5,374 bases of DNA from Io17-Chloro-G2 sp034428715 (GCA_034428715.1 DAOUHE010000253.1:1-5374), one strand, 5' to 3'; counted from the first letter of the stretch, positions 1 through 5,374 are shown. Translations and numbers: made by a program. Notes: generated from the letters alone by a model not told the origin.

Positions 1-1
1 A

Positions 2-145
2 AAACTCGCCAAGCTATGGGGTAATTATAGCCATACCGACGGCCAACGTCTCACAAATGGACAATGGTTTAAAGAATGCCGACGATTTACTCAGAGGGAT
101 ATTCACCCATATGGGAAATGTGGGTTAAGTCCTGCCGCCCGGTGA
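2..145 (+). CDS. Possible 3' end of an unidentified gene entering from the left edge
   Basis: An open frame of 47 codons runs from the left edge to a TGA at 143-145, so only a C-terminus could be present. The peptide is rich in W, Y, H, C and charged residues (for example TDGQRLTNGQWFKECRRF), and the mirror frame on the other strand has two stops, so this strand is preferred. I do not recognise the family. Its last six or seven residues lie opposite the NB-ARC-linker codons of the TIR gene, so the native reading probably ended or was cut near 120-126. A frame of this length can occur by chance, so the call is tentative. Confidence 0.3.
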   Translation, partial: KLAKLWGNYSHTDGQRLTNGQWFKECRRFTQRDIHPYGKCGLSPAAR

Positions 146-680
146 AGTTGGGGTTTCGTCGATAGGGAACGTTCCAAATACCCGGTAGAGCGCCGGGGAA
201 CTGCGGCTGTTCGGCATCAGAGTTCCACGTCGCACGTGGGAACTGGGGTTGAGTGGCCGGTTTAGGCCGTTCTTGGCTCAATCCAATAATCAGCCTTTCG
301 ACGGCCTCGGACTCCTCTATGCCGACCAAGTCGATATGGACTATGGGAGCTAGTAAACCTGTTAGATTGCATTCCCGGACTCTCACTGGTACAAGGGTGC
401 AATTTTTTCCAGTTGGGTCTTGTAAGAGAGCGGCGGCCCATTCCGGTTGAGTAAATTCGGCGTCGAGATAATCCGGCGATAGGATGGCAATAGTACGCTC
501 TGTTTCCGCTGCCGCTTTGTGCATTTCCAGAATGAAGTTCGAGCCTGGCCGGAAATCCCAGGCCTGCAGCGTGGTCGAATAGCCTACTTCTTCCAATTTC
601 CAGGCGACCCATTCCGCCCAGGTACGGTCGGCCTTGTTGTAGCTAATAAAGAAGTCTTTTTGTGGGGCTTCTACCGGCAA
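87..680 (-). CDS. TIR-domain protein, probably the truncated N-terminus of a TIR-NB-ARC protein
   Basis: The 197-residue protein begins with a complete TIR domain at about residues 8-134. The first strand is DFFISYNKADR (9-19), the BB-loop-like segment is WDFRPGS (41-47), and LSPDYL is followed by TQPEW (67-81). Glu80 in PEW is the likely counterpart of the catalytic glutamate of NAD-cleaving TIRs; enzymatic activity is inferred from the family. A linker follows in which QPQFP occurs twice (144-148 and 158-162). Then comes WNVPYRRNPNFTGRQDL (169-185), the signature that precedes the NB-ARC ATPase in bacterial TIR-NB-ARC-repeat proteins. After residue 185 the similarity stops; twelve unrelated residues lead to TAA, and no P-loop is readable in any minus frame down to position 1. 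The start is TTG at 678-680, the first start codon after an in-frame stop, with a weak Shine-Dalgarno. A TAAAAT at 711-716 could be a -10. The gene may be a decayed fragment or a functional stand-alone TIR. Confidence 0.82.
   Translation of the reverse strand: MPVEAPQKDFFISYNKADRTWAEWVAWKLEEVGYSTTLQAWDFRPGSNFILEMHKAAAETERTIAILSPDYLDAEFTQPEWAAALLQDPTGKNCTLVPVRVRECNLTGLLAPIVHIDLVGIEESEAVERLIIGLSQERPKPATQPQFPRATWNSDAEQPQFPGALPGIWNVPYRRNPNFTGRQDLTHISHMGEYPSE
106..115. repeat. 10-bp perfect palindrome at the TIR truncation point
   Basis: CCCATATGGG is its own reverse complement. It lies inside the last codons of the TIR gene, about 11 bp beyond the last codon that still matches the TIR-NB-ARC linker (126-128). 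It may be unrelated to the breakpoint, since 10-bp palindromes are not rare. Confidence 0.4.
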
Positions 681-935
681 TTGCTTCGATCCGTCACAGA
701 TTGTTAGGCTATTTTACCCCACAAGATATGAATATGGGCTATTCGGTTTTAGTCCACGTCTTTTCACTCACCGCCGGGTTTGCCGCGCCGGTCATTCGGA
801 ACAAAGCTATGAGTCCATCCGACGAGTTGAGATTCTACGTCGCTGCGCTCCTCAGAATGACATGGCGGGGGCAAGTCCCCTCTTGAGCGAGAAGGGATTT
901 TGTTGGCTGGCCCTTGCCTAAGAATTGGACAAAGA
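681..935. other. Non-coding spacer between the TIR and cupin genes
   Basis: These 255 bp contain no credible gene on either strand. They hold the 71-bp inverted repeat (791-861), a short GGGG-CAAGT-CCCC hairpin (868-880) without a U-tract, and the weak promoter-like TAAAAT upstream of the TIR gene. The TIR gene is therefore probably transcribed separately from the cupin gene. Confidence 0.6.
791..861. repeat. Imperfect inverted repeat, dispersed intergenic-repeat type
   Basis: The element is bounded by a perfect 7-bp inverted pair, GTCATTC at 791-797 and GAATGAC at 855-861, with imperfect complementarity continuing inwards. A second small pair, ATTCT (832-836) and AGAAT (854-858), lies in its right half. 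The right part, GAGATTCTACGTCGCTGCG followed by CTCCTCAGAATGACA, closely resembles the GTCATTCTGAG...GAATCTC intergenic repeats that occur in many copies in a number of bacterial genomes. That resemblance is from memory, and only one copy is visible here. It encodes no transposase. Confidence 0.5.
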
Positions 936-1271
936 CTAACCCTGGGCCGCCAGCGACCTGCGGGGCGGGGCGAATATCACCAGAATCGTGAGGTCTTCAG
1001 TGATGGAATGGAACCGGTGGTCTACCTGCTTGGCTACGAATATGGTGGAGCCCTCTCGCACCGGGCGGTCTTCTTCGCCCACCCGTATGGTAGCCGAGCC
1101 CTTGATGACGTAATATATCTCATCTTCGGTGTGGGGCTGTTGAGGGTCAGAACTGCCGGCCGCCAGGCAATAAAGGCCGGTGCTAAGGTGTTCCGACCGG
1201 ATGAATTCGTGGTAAAGCTGCCCCGCCTGGGCATGGGAGTCGATCACCTGGGATAGGTCAAAGCTTTCCAT
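936..1271 (-). CDS. Small single-domain cupin protein
   Basis: This is a 111-residue cupin of the Cupin_2 type. The first motif, QPHTEDEIYYVIKGSATI (45-62), supplies the probable metal ligands Gln45, His47 and Glu51; the first histidine of the usual HxH pair is replaced by glutamine. The second motif, EGSTIFVAKQVDHRFHSI (73-90), supplies His85. The length fits a one-barrel cytoplasmic cupin, and there is no signal peptide or membrane segment. Substrate and reaction cannot be told from sequence: such proteins may be small dioxygenases, isomerases or ligand sensors. The ATG start at 1269-1271 has only a weak GGATTGA-like site in front, and the stop is TAG. It lies 149 bp downstream of the arylsulfotransferase-like gene on the same strand, with a hairpin between them, so co-transcription is uncertain. 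Confidence 0.85.
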   Translation of the reverse strand: MESFDLSQVIDSHAQAGQLYHEFIRSEHLSTGLYCLAAGSSDPQQPHTEDEIYYVIKGSATIRVGEEDRPVREGSTIFVAKQVDHRFHSITEDLTILVIFAPPRRSLAAQG

Positions 1272-1386
1272 GATTCAATCCATTTTGATTTCCAGTTTTC
1301 GCTCACAGCCGGACGGGGTCATTTGGTCCCGTATTCGCATCCGGCATGGTGGAGCGAGTATATCATCGCGACGATGGCGTGGGACG

Positions 1387-1407
1387 CGGTGGGCATCAGG
1401 CCCACCG
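1387..1407 (-). terminator. GC-rich hairpin after the arylsulfotransferase-like gene
   Basis: CGGTGGGC (1387-1394) and GCCCACCG (1400-1407) form a perfect 8-bp stem with a 5-nt loop, 13 bp beyond the stop codon of the upstream minus-strand gene. No T-run follows on the minus strand, so it is not a canonical Rho-independent terminator. It could slow transcription, protect the 3' end of the mRNA, or attenuate read-through into the cupin gene. Confidence 0.4.
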
Positions 1408-1420
1408 GGAAACTCGCCCG

Positions 1421-2551
1421 CTACGCATACAGCCGGTTTAGGTTGGCGTAGCGGTTGGGGTCCAGGTCTTTTCCTTGCAGGGCCGGGTGGTCGGGACCGT
1501 AGCGGTGCGCTCGAAATACCGAGTTGGCCAGGGTGGGAGTGTTGCCCGTGGCGGGGTTTGAGCCTCGGATGAAGACCGGGTTGATGTACTCCCAAACGAT
1601 TTCCTTGTTGGGCGTCACCTCGAATATCCGGCCGGGGGCGCCCTCGCAGATCAGAGTATTCCCGTTGGGAAGGCGATCGGCGCTGCTGATGTTGTAACTA
1701 TAAAAAGAGAGGGCGGGGTCGCCAGTGTATTCCCAACCGATCTCGTTGGTCTCGGGGTCCACCTCGATCACCCGGGAATAGTCGGCGCCCCGGCGGTGGG
1801 AACCGTTATCGAACAGCAGGATGTGACCGTTGTCCAGGTAGGTCGGATTGTGTTGATGGGAGATCTCTCCCGGCCCCCACTTCCACGTGAAATCGCCGGT
1901 GTTCCGGTCGATGATTCCGATGGTGCTGATCTGCCGGAAGCTGACCAGCAGATCACCGTTGGGTGTAACGTTGAGGGAATTGCAATGGCTCCATTCCCGG
2001 CGGCCTTCCAGGGGGCAGATCACGTCCTGCTCTAGGTCCAGGTGTTTCCATATCTGCCACTGCTGAACGGCTTGGCCATCGTGGGTTATCTCTTCCACGA
2101 CGTCGCCGAACATTTGCTCGGCATCGTCTTCTGAGGTGTAACCGCCCTGCACCTGGGCCGTGAGCTCAGCGGGTATCCGCTCCCAGAGCAACGTTAGTGT
2201 GTTGCCGTTGGGCAGGCGCTGAAAGTCGTGGTGCAGCAGGGGGTTGCGGTATTCCCAGACCACATTGCTTTCCCAGTCCAGCTCCAACAGCGCTCCCGAC
2301 GAACCGCCCATGACTTCTGCCCCGCCGCCGTCCTCGGGCGGATGGGTCCGCAGCAAAAGGTTGCCCGATGGTAGTAGGACGGGATAGCCGATGCCTTGGG
2401 GCGTCTCCCACCGGTGACAGATGCGGCCTTCCATGTCGATGAGGTTGGCGTAATAGCCGGACCGGGAGTTGAAGGTTAGGGTATATCCCCGGTAGCTGTG
2501 CTGCGGGTCGTAATGAATAAGTCCGATGGGGTGATGGCTTGACCAGCCCAT
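1421..2551 (-). CDS. Arylsulfotransferase (ASST)-like beta-propeller protein
   Basis: The 376-residue protein matches the style of the arylsulfotransferase families (Arylsulfotran_2/ASST), whose characterised members move sulfate between phenolic compounds through a sulfo-histidine. Propeller repeats recur as LPSGNLLL (60-67), LPNGNTL (113-119), TPNGDLL (196-202), LDNGHILLFDNG (239-250) and LPNGNTLI (294-301), commonly paired with a tryptophan strand such as VVWEYRNP. Candidate active-site histidines are His107/His108 in HHDF, His189 in WSHCN, and His232 and His234 in SHQHNP; which one is sulfated cannot be decided by eye. The C-terminal FRAHRYGPDHP is also family-like. There is no signal peptide, whereas E. 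coli-type AssT is periplasmic, so this protein is probably cytoplasmic. The ATG (2549-2551) has a good GAGGT site 4 nt upstream. It follows plsY by 66 bp. Sulfotransfer is plausible but unproven; a non-catalytic propeller is the alternative. Confidence 0.82.
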   Translation of the reverse strand: MGWSSHHPIGLIHYDPQHSYRGYTLTFNSRSGYYANLIDMEGRICHRWETPQGIGYPVLLPSGNLLLRTHPPEDGGGAEVMGGSSGALLELDWESNVVWEYRNPLLHHDFQRLPNGNTLTLLWERIPAELTAQVQGGYTSEDDAEQMFGDVVEEITHDGQAVQQWQIWKHLDLEQDVICPLEGRREWSHCNSLNVTPNGDLLVSFRQISTIGIIDRNTGDFTWKWGPGEISHQHNPTYLDNGHILLFDNGSHRRGADYSRVIEVDPETNEIGWEYTGDPALSFYSYNISSADRLPNGNTLICEGAPGRIFEVTPNKEIVWEYINPVFIRGSNPATGNTPTLANSVFRAHRYGPDHPALQGKDLDPNRYANLNRLYA

Positions 2552-2617
2552 GAATACCTCGCTTTTCTAGATTGGGATTTGGACCGTTGAATTTGTACTC
2601 CCATGGACGATGCCAGG

Positions 2618-3244
2618 TCAACTTTGGGGTAAAGGAAGTTCAACGCCGTCGCCTGCCGAGGCGAGGAATTTTATGCTGAGGTAATGGCTCACGCCCACTA
2701 GCAACGGGATGAAGAGCGAGTATCCGGCCAGGGCATAGGTGTAATCCATGGGCCACCACGCCAAGAGAGGGGCCAGAATCAGAAAAACAGCCAGAGAGAC
2801 CGTGGCCCTTTTGGTGAGGTACAAGACGGCCAAGCAGACCAGACCCAGAGGTATCGCGAGTAAGGGGATGGTGGCCAGTAATACGCCGACACCCGTGGCG
2901 GCACCCCGGCCGCCGCGGAACTGGAGATACACCGGCCAGTTGTGCCCGGCGATCACCAGACCGCCCGAGATCATCCCGGCCGTGGTTGAGTCCAAAATGG
3001 TTTTGGCTAAAATCACCGCCGCCGCCCCTTTTGCGATGTCCACTGCGCCGACGGCAATTCCGGCTTTATGCCCCACGTTTCGGTAGACGTTTGCTGCTCC
3101 GGCATTAAGGTCGCCCAACTGCCGGATATCGGCGCCCTTGATCCAGCGGGCGGCCAGATAGGCGGTGGGGATGCCGCCGATGAGGTAAGCGGCCAGAAAA
3201 ACGCCGGTCCAGCTGACCCAGAGCGACTGCCAGAGCCACTGCAA
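2618..3244 (-). CDS. plsY: Glycerol-3-phosphate acyltransferase PlsY, divergent
   Basis: PlsY is an integral membrane enzyme that acylates glycerol-3-phosphate from acyl-phosphate, the first step of phospholipid synthesis in most bacteria. The 208-residue protein has the expected length and several hydrophobic segments (about 13-33, 61-81, 85-100, 118-143, 148-163 and 170-186). Recognisable motifs are AYLIGGIPTAYLAA (19-32), LGDLNAGAANVYRN (43-56) and the phosphate-loop segment GHNWPVYLQFRGGRGAAT (100-117). Two motifs deviate: the usual GSGNxGATNxxR is GDLNAGAANVYR, and the C-terminal HxxNIxRLxxG is HYLSIKFLASAG (187-198), losing Asn and Arg. It may be a divergent paralogue. The start is TTG at 3242-3244; the upstream in-frame stretch reaches a stop without another start, and AGGA lies 10 nt before it. 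It sits 49 bp after ilvE and 66 bp before the propeller gene, in a likely operon. Confidence 0.87.
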   Translation of the reverse strand: MQWLWQSLWVSWTGVFLAAYLIGGIPTAYLAARWIKGADIRQLGDLNAGAANVYRNVGHKAGIAVGAVDIAKGAAAVILAKTILDSTTAGMISGGLVIAGHNWPVYLQFRGGRGAATGVGVLLATIPLLAIPLGLVCLAVLYLTKRATVSLAVFLILAPLLAWWPMDYTYALAGYSLFIPLLVGVSHYLSIKFLASAGDGVELPLPQS

Positions 3245-3293
3245 TTGGTGACTATCCTGGTGGGGAGATCTCTCTTAAGATCGCAGCCGCCGG

Positions 3294-4259
3294 TTACGCG
3301 GCCACCATGCGAGGCGTGGCGGCGGTGCACCAGTGGAGGTATTTGGGGTTCCGGCCGGCGACGATCTCAAAATAGAGTTTTTGGAGTTTCGTTGATATTG
3401 GTCCGGGCTTTCCGTCGGCGATGTCCCGGTTGTCCAGTTGAATCACAGGCGTCAGGTGAGCGGCCGTGCCGGTCAAGAACACTTCGTCGGCCAGGTACAA
3501 TTCGCTACGGTCGATGGATCGTTCCACCACCTCCAGGCCGAACTCGGATTGGGCAACTTGAATGATGGTGTCCCTAGTTATGCCGGGCAGGACGTTGTCT
3601 TCCAGGACCGGGGTGATGAGCCGCCCGTTATCCACCACGAAGATGTTCTCACCGGACCCTTCGCATACATGGCCGTCCTGGTTGAGGATGATGGCCTCGT
3701 CGAACCCCGCCATGGTGGCTTCGGTCTTGGCCAAGATGCTGTTGACGTAGATGCCGCAGAATTTAATACGAGCCGGCATCATAGGGTCGTCCACCCTCCG
3801 CCACGACGAAGTGCAGCAGCGCAGAGCGTCGGCGCCAAGGTAGTTGCCAAAGGGGACGGTGATCAAGGTGAAATCGCTGCTTAATTCCTGAAGCTTGAGG
3901 TTGGCCACCAACTCGGCGCTCTTGTAAGCCAGCGGGCGAATGTAGATGTCTTGTTGGTGACGGTTGCGCTCGACCAATTCCACGGTGATATTGCAGAGTT
4001 CTTCCAAAGAGTAAGGTATGTCCAGCATCAACATGCGGCAACCCCTGAGCAACCGCTCGTAGTGTTCCCGGAGCCGGAAGATATAGACTGTTCCCTTTTC
4101 CTCGTTCCAGTTGCCCCGAATGCCTTCGAACACGCCGGTTCCGTAGTGCAGGGCATGGGTCATAACGTTGACGTTGGCCTCTGCGAGAGGGACATACCCG
4201 CCCCTAAAGAAGGCGCTAAGATCTCCGGTACCGTTGGGAGACGACTGGGAGGTGCTCAA
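3294..4259 (-). CDS. ilvE: Branched-chain amino acid aminotransferase
   Basis: This is a fold-type IV PLP aminotransferase, interconverting leucine, isoleucine and valine with their 2-oxo acids using glutamate/2-oxoglutarate in the cytoplasm. The 321-residue length is close to the roughly 310 of E. coli IlvE. Family motifs are intact: HYGTGVFEGIRG (38-49), the PLP lysine Lys166 in ARIKFCGIYVNS (163-174), CEGSGENIF (199-207) with the cofactor-binding Glu200, LPGITRD (224-230) and the phosphate-binding LTGTAAHLTPV (262-272). A D-amino-acid or 4-amino-4-deoxychorismate enzyme of the same fold is less likely because the YVNS and SGENIF contexts fit BCAT. The start is TTG at 4257-4259, chosen because a strong AGAGGT site lies 6 nt upstream and no other start in frame has one. 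It is the first gene of a probable ilvE-plsY-propeller transcript. Branched-chain keto acids can prime branched fatty acids, a possible link to plsY. Confidence 0.94.
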   Translation of the reverse strand: MSTSQSSPNGTGDLSAFFRGGYVPLAEANVNVMTHALHYGTGVFEGIRGNWNEEKGTVYIFRLREHYERLLRGCRMLMLDIPYSLEELCNITVELVERNRHQQDIYIRPLAYKSAELVANLKLQELSSDFTLITVPFGNYLGADALRCCTSSWRRVDDPMMPARIKFCGIYVNSILAKTEATMAGFDEAIILNQDGHVCEGSGENIFVVDNGRLITPVLEDNVLPGITRDTIIQVAQSEFGLEVVERSIDRSELYLADEVFLTGTAAHLTPVIQLDNRDIADGKPGPISTKLQKLYFEIVAGRNPKYLHWCTAATPRMVAA

Positions 4260-4361
4260 TTAATGACCTCTTTCACTCAGAACTCGGCTAAATTATAATC
4301 GGATTTCCACAGGTGATACAAGCTAGACGCCACGAGCCACGTTCATATAAGGAGTTCTGCG
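4260..4361. promoter_or_regulatory. Divergent promoter region between ilvE and comEA
   Basis: The 102-bp gap contains ATTATAAT (4292-4299), which is its own reverse complement and so gives a perfect TATAAT -10 on both strands (minus 4297-4292, plus 4294-4299). For ilvE, TTGTAT (plus-strand 4316-4321) sits 18 bp upstream as a weak -35, giving a leader of roughly 25 nt. For comEA, no good -35 is present; TTTCAC at 4271-4276 is the best at 17 bp and is poor. No start site is proven. Confidence 0.55.
4349..4354 (+). promoter_or_regulatory. Strong Shine-Dalgarno site of comEA
   Basis: AAGGAG lies 7 nt before the ATG at 4362, fixing the start of comEA. It is the strongest ribosome binding site in the window. 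Confidence 0.8.
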
Positions 4362-5036
4362 ATGTCTGAGGGGGCCTTTCGGACTGCTGGAATGGTGGTT
4401 TCCGTAGTATTGGTGGCTGCCATCGTTCTGGCGGCGGCGGTCCTGCTGTTGCGGAACGGCGGCGATGTCCCCATTCAGATATTGCCGCCGGGCCAAGGAT
4501 CAGAGGCGGCCAACCCTGTGACCGCAGCCAACGGCGATGTCCGGATATACATAACCGGCGCGGTTCGCAATCCCGGCGTGTTCCCCATGATTCCGGGAGA
4601 CCGCTTGTCAGACGCCGTCGCAGCCGCCGGTGGTCCCACCAATGAAGCCCAATTGGCGTTGGTCAACCTGGCCCTCCGAGTGGTGGACCAAGGACATTAC
4701 CACATACCCGCGTTGGGAGAAACGCCACCTCCCCAGACTGGCATTTCGAGTTCCGCGAGTGGGACTCAAACCACCCAGGTCGATTCCCATGGGTTGATCG
4801 GCGCACCGGTTGAGGCTCAGAACTCTACAGGTGGATTGGTCGATTTGAACCTGGCCTTGCCAAGTGTGCTGGAAACCCTGCCAGGAATCGGCCCAGTCAT
4901 GGCCCAGGCTATCGTCGACCATCGGGATAAAAACGGCCCGTTCCGGTCGGTGGATGAGATCACCGACGTCCCCAGGATCGGTCCAGCGACTTACCAGAAG
5001 ATTCGGGATCTGGTGACCGTGGGCGGACCTCCGTGA
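4362..5036 (+). CDS. comEA: ComEA-type DNA-binding protein: membrane anchor, SLBB domain, helix-hairpin-helix pair
   Basis: The 224-residue protein has the full Gram-positive-style ComEA layout. A hydrophobic anchor (about 10-31) would place the rest outside the membrane. An SLBB domain follows (about 58-118, with VRIYITGAVRNPGVFPM at 60-76), then a low-complexity Ser/Thr/Gln/Pro linker (about 120-157), and then a tandem helix-hairpin-helix (about 158-221) with LPGIGPVMAQAIVDHR (173-188), NGPFRSVDEI and VPRIGP (203-208). ComEA binds incoming double-stranded DNA at the cell surface during transformation. Two small departures are seen: the usual NLNTA before the first hairpin is DLNLA, and the glycine of the second hairpin (VPGIG) is arginine (Arg205), which may alter DNA contact. 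comEC does not follow in the remaining 338 bp. The gene is transcribed away from ilvE. A competence role is inferred from architecture; a related envelope protein is the alternative. Confidence 0.87.
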   Translation: MSEGAFRTAGMVVSVVLVAAIVLAAAVLLLRNGGDVPIQILPPGQGSEAANPVTAANGDVRIYITGAVRNPGVFPMIPGDRLSDAVAAAGGPTNEAQLALVNLALRVVDQGHYHIPALGETPPPQTGISSSASGTQTTQVDSHGLIGAPVEAQNSTGGLVDLNLALPSVLETLPGIGPVMAQAIVDHRDKNGPFRSVDEITDVPRIGPATYQKIRDLVTVGGPP

Positions 5037-5228
5037 CGGCCGGCGGGCTTCTTCCAGAGGCCATAGGTCCGAGCGATTCCGCGTCCGGGCCAAGTCGTAT
5101 GTCATTCCCGGCCTAGGCGGAACGGGCTTGGCCGTGCTGGTCATTAAAATCTTGAAACGTTTGGGAGCTTGTAGCATCAGGCAAGGCCCCAGCCGCCCAG
5201 AAGCGAACTGATCTATCGCTCCACCGAA
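5037..5228. other. Region after comEA without a supported gene
   Basis: No gene start with a ribosome binding site and no canonical terminator is visible. A start-less plus frame is open at 5017-5211 and encodes a short hydrophobic stretch (SYVIPGLGGTGLAVLVIKIL), possibly chance or a decayed gene. A 5-bp stem, CGGCC/GGCCG, around 5109-5133 is too weak to call. Confidence 0.5.
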
Positions 5229-5374
5229 CTAGCAATCTATCTTAACCGGGATTCCCCAGATCAAACCAACTTTCCTGGATATAGCTCCTTCTGGGATACC
5301 GTCAAATATAATCCCGCATTCCAAGGGCGTCAAATGCGGCCTGATTCGCTCAAATTCCCCGTTTTCATATAGCA
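5229..5374 (-). CDS. Possible 3' end of an unidentified gene entering from the right edge
   Basis: A 47-codon frame on the minus strand enters from the right edge (first full codon 5372-5370) and ends in TAG at 5231-5229. The peptide is protein-like, with regular hydrophobics (ECGIIFDGIPEG, KVGLIWGIPVKID). About a third of its codons begin with G and nearly two thirds with a purine, as expected for coding sequence. The plus strand is open in the mirror register (about 5173-5370) but has fewer purine-first codons and no start, so it is probably the shadow. I do not recognise the family. If real, the gene converges on comEA. Confidence 0.35.
   Translation of the reverse strand, partial: LYENGEFERIRPHLTPLECGIIFDGIPEGAISRKVGLIWGIPVKIDC

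Noticed and set aside
868..880. GGGG-CAAGT-CCCC hairpin as a terminator for the cupin gene
   Set aside because: The stem is only 4 bp and no T-run follows on the minus strand.
662..886. Plus-strand frame of 74 codons covering the spacer before the cupin gene
   Set aside because: It starts inside the TIR gene, has no ribosome binding site, and its second half only translates the inverted repeat.
1357..1362. TATACT on the minus strand as a -10 for the cupin gene
   Set aside because: No -35 lies at a suitable distance and the leader would be about 80 nt, so it cannot be separated from chance.
3438..3884. 148-codon plus-strand frame
   Set aside because: It lies wholly antisense to the strongly supported ilvE gene and has no family motifs.
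5101..5120. GTCATTCCCGG start as another copy of a dispersed repeat
   Set aside because: Only about ten bases resemble the common GTCATTCCCG repeats, and the expected second arm is absent.
4608..5177. 189-codon minus-strand frame
   Set aside because: It is mostly antisense to comEA, whose membrane, SLBB and hairpin motifs are clear. The part beyond 5036 shows nothing recognisable.
5017..5211. Start-less plus frame with a hydrophobic stretch after comEA
   Set aside because: It has no ATG or ribosome binding site and only a late TTG at 5128. The peptide matches no family I know, and it does not resemble ComEC.
5229..5374. YENG near the right edge as a DUF104-type antitoxin start
   Set aside because: The match is only a few residues, and the following sequence lacks the PLDLPEG pattern at the right spacing.

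Overview
The window looks like an ordinary bacterial chromosome segment of moderately high GC, with five well-supported complete genes, one TIR-domain gene that appears truncated, and little mobile DNA. The protein style would fit a Chloroflexota (Dehalococcoidia/SAR202-like) genome: an unsecreted arylsulfotransferase-like propeller, a divergent PlsY, an SLBB plus helix-hairpin-helix ComEA, and a TIR of the kind usually joined to an NB-ARC ATPase. This taxonomic guess rests on general family knowledge and is weak. No rRNA, tRNA, CRISPR array or transposase is visible.

Layout. Positions 1-145 hold a possible plus-strand gene tail from the left edge, meeting the minus-strand TIR gene (87-680) tail to tail. 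The TIR protein stops just as its NB-ARC part should begin, so roughly 87-126 is a probable rearrangement breakpoint. Positions 681-935 are non-coding and contain a 71-bp imperfect inverted repeat of a dispersed-repeat type. Then come a cupin gene (936-1271), a hairpin spacer (1272-1420), an arylsulfotransferase-like beta-propeller gene (1421-2551), plsY (2618-3244) and a branched-chain aminotransferase gene, ilvE (3294-4259), all on the minus strand. A 102-bp divergent promoter region (4260-4361) separates ilvE from comEA (4362-5036, plus strand). The last 338 bp contain no secure gene, but a 47-codon open frame enters from the right edge on the minus strand.

How the genes work together. ilvE, plsY and the propeller gene lie 49 and 66 bp apart on one strand and probably form one transcript starting from the promoter before ilvE. 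IlvE acts on branched-chain amino acids and their keto acids, which prime branched fatty acids in many bacteria. PlsY makes the first acylation of glycerol-3-phosphate, so a membrane-lipid theme is possible, though the link is inference. ComEA is a DNA-uptake protein and is transcribed away from this group. The TIR gene is of a defence-associated type and sits beside the repeat and the breakpoint. I found no convincing new multi-gene system. The most interesting points are the truncated TIR and its junction, the divergent PlsY motifs, and the symmetric -10 element between ilvE and comEA.
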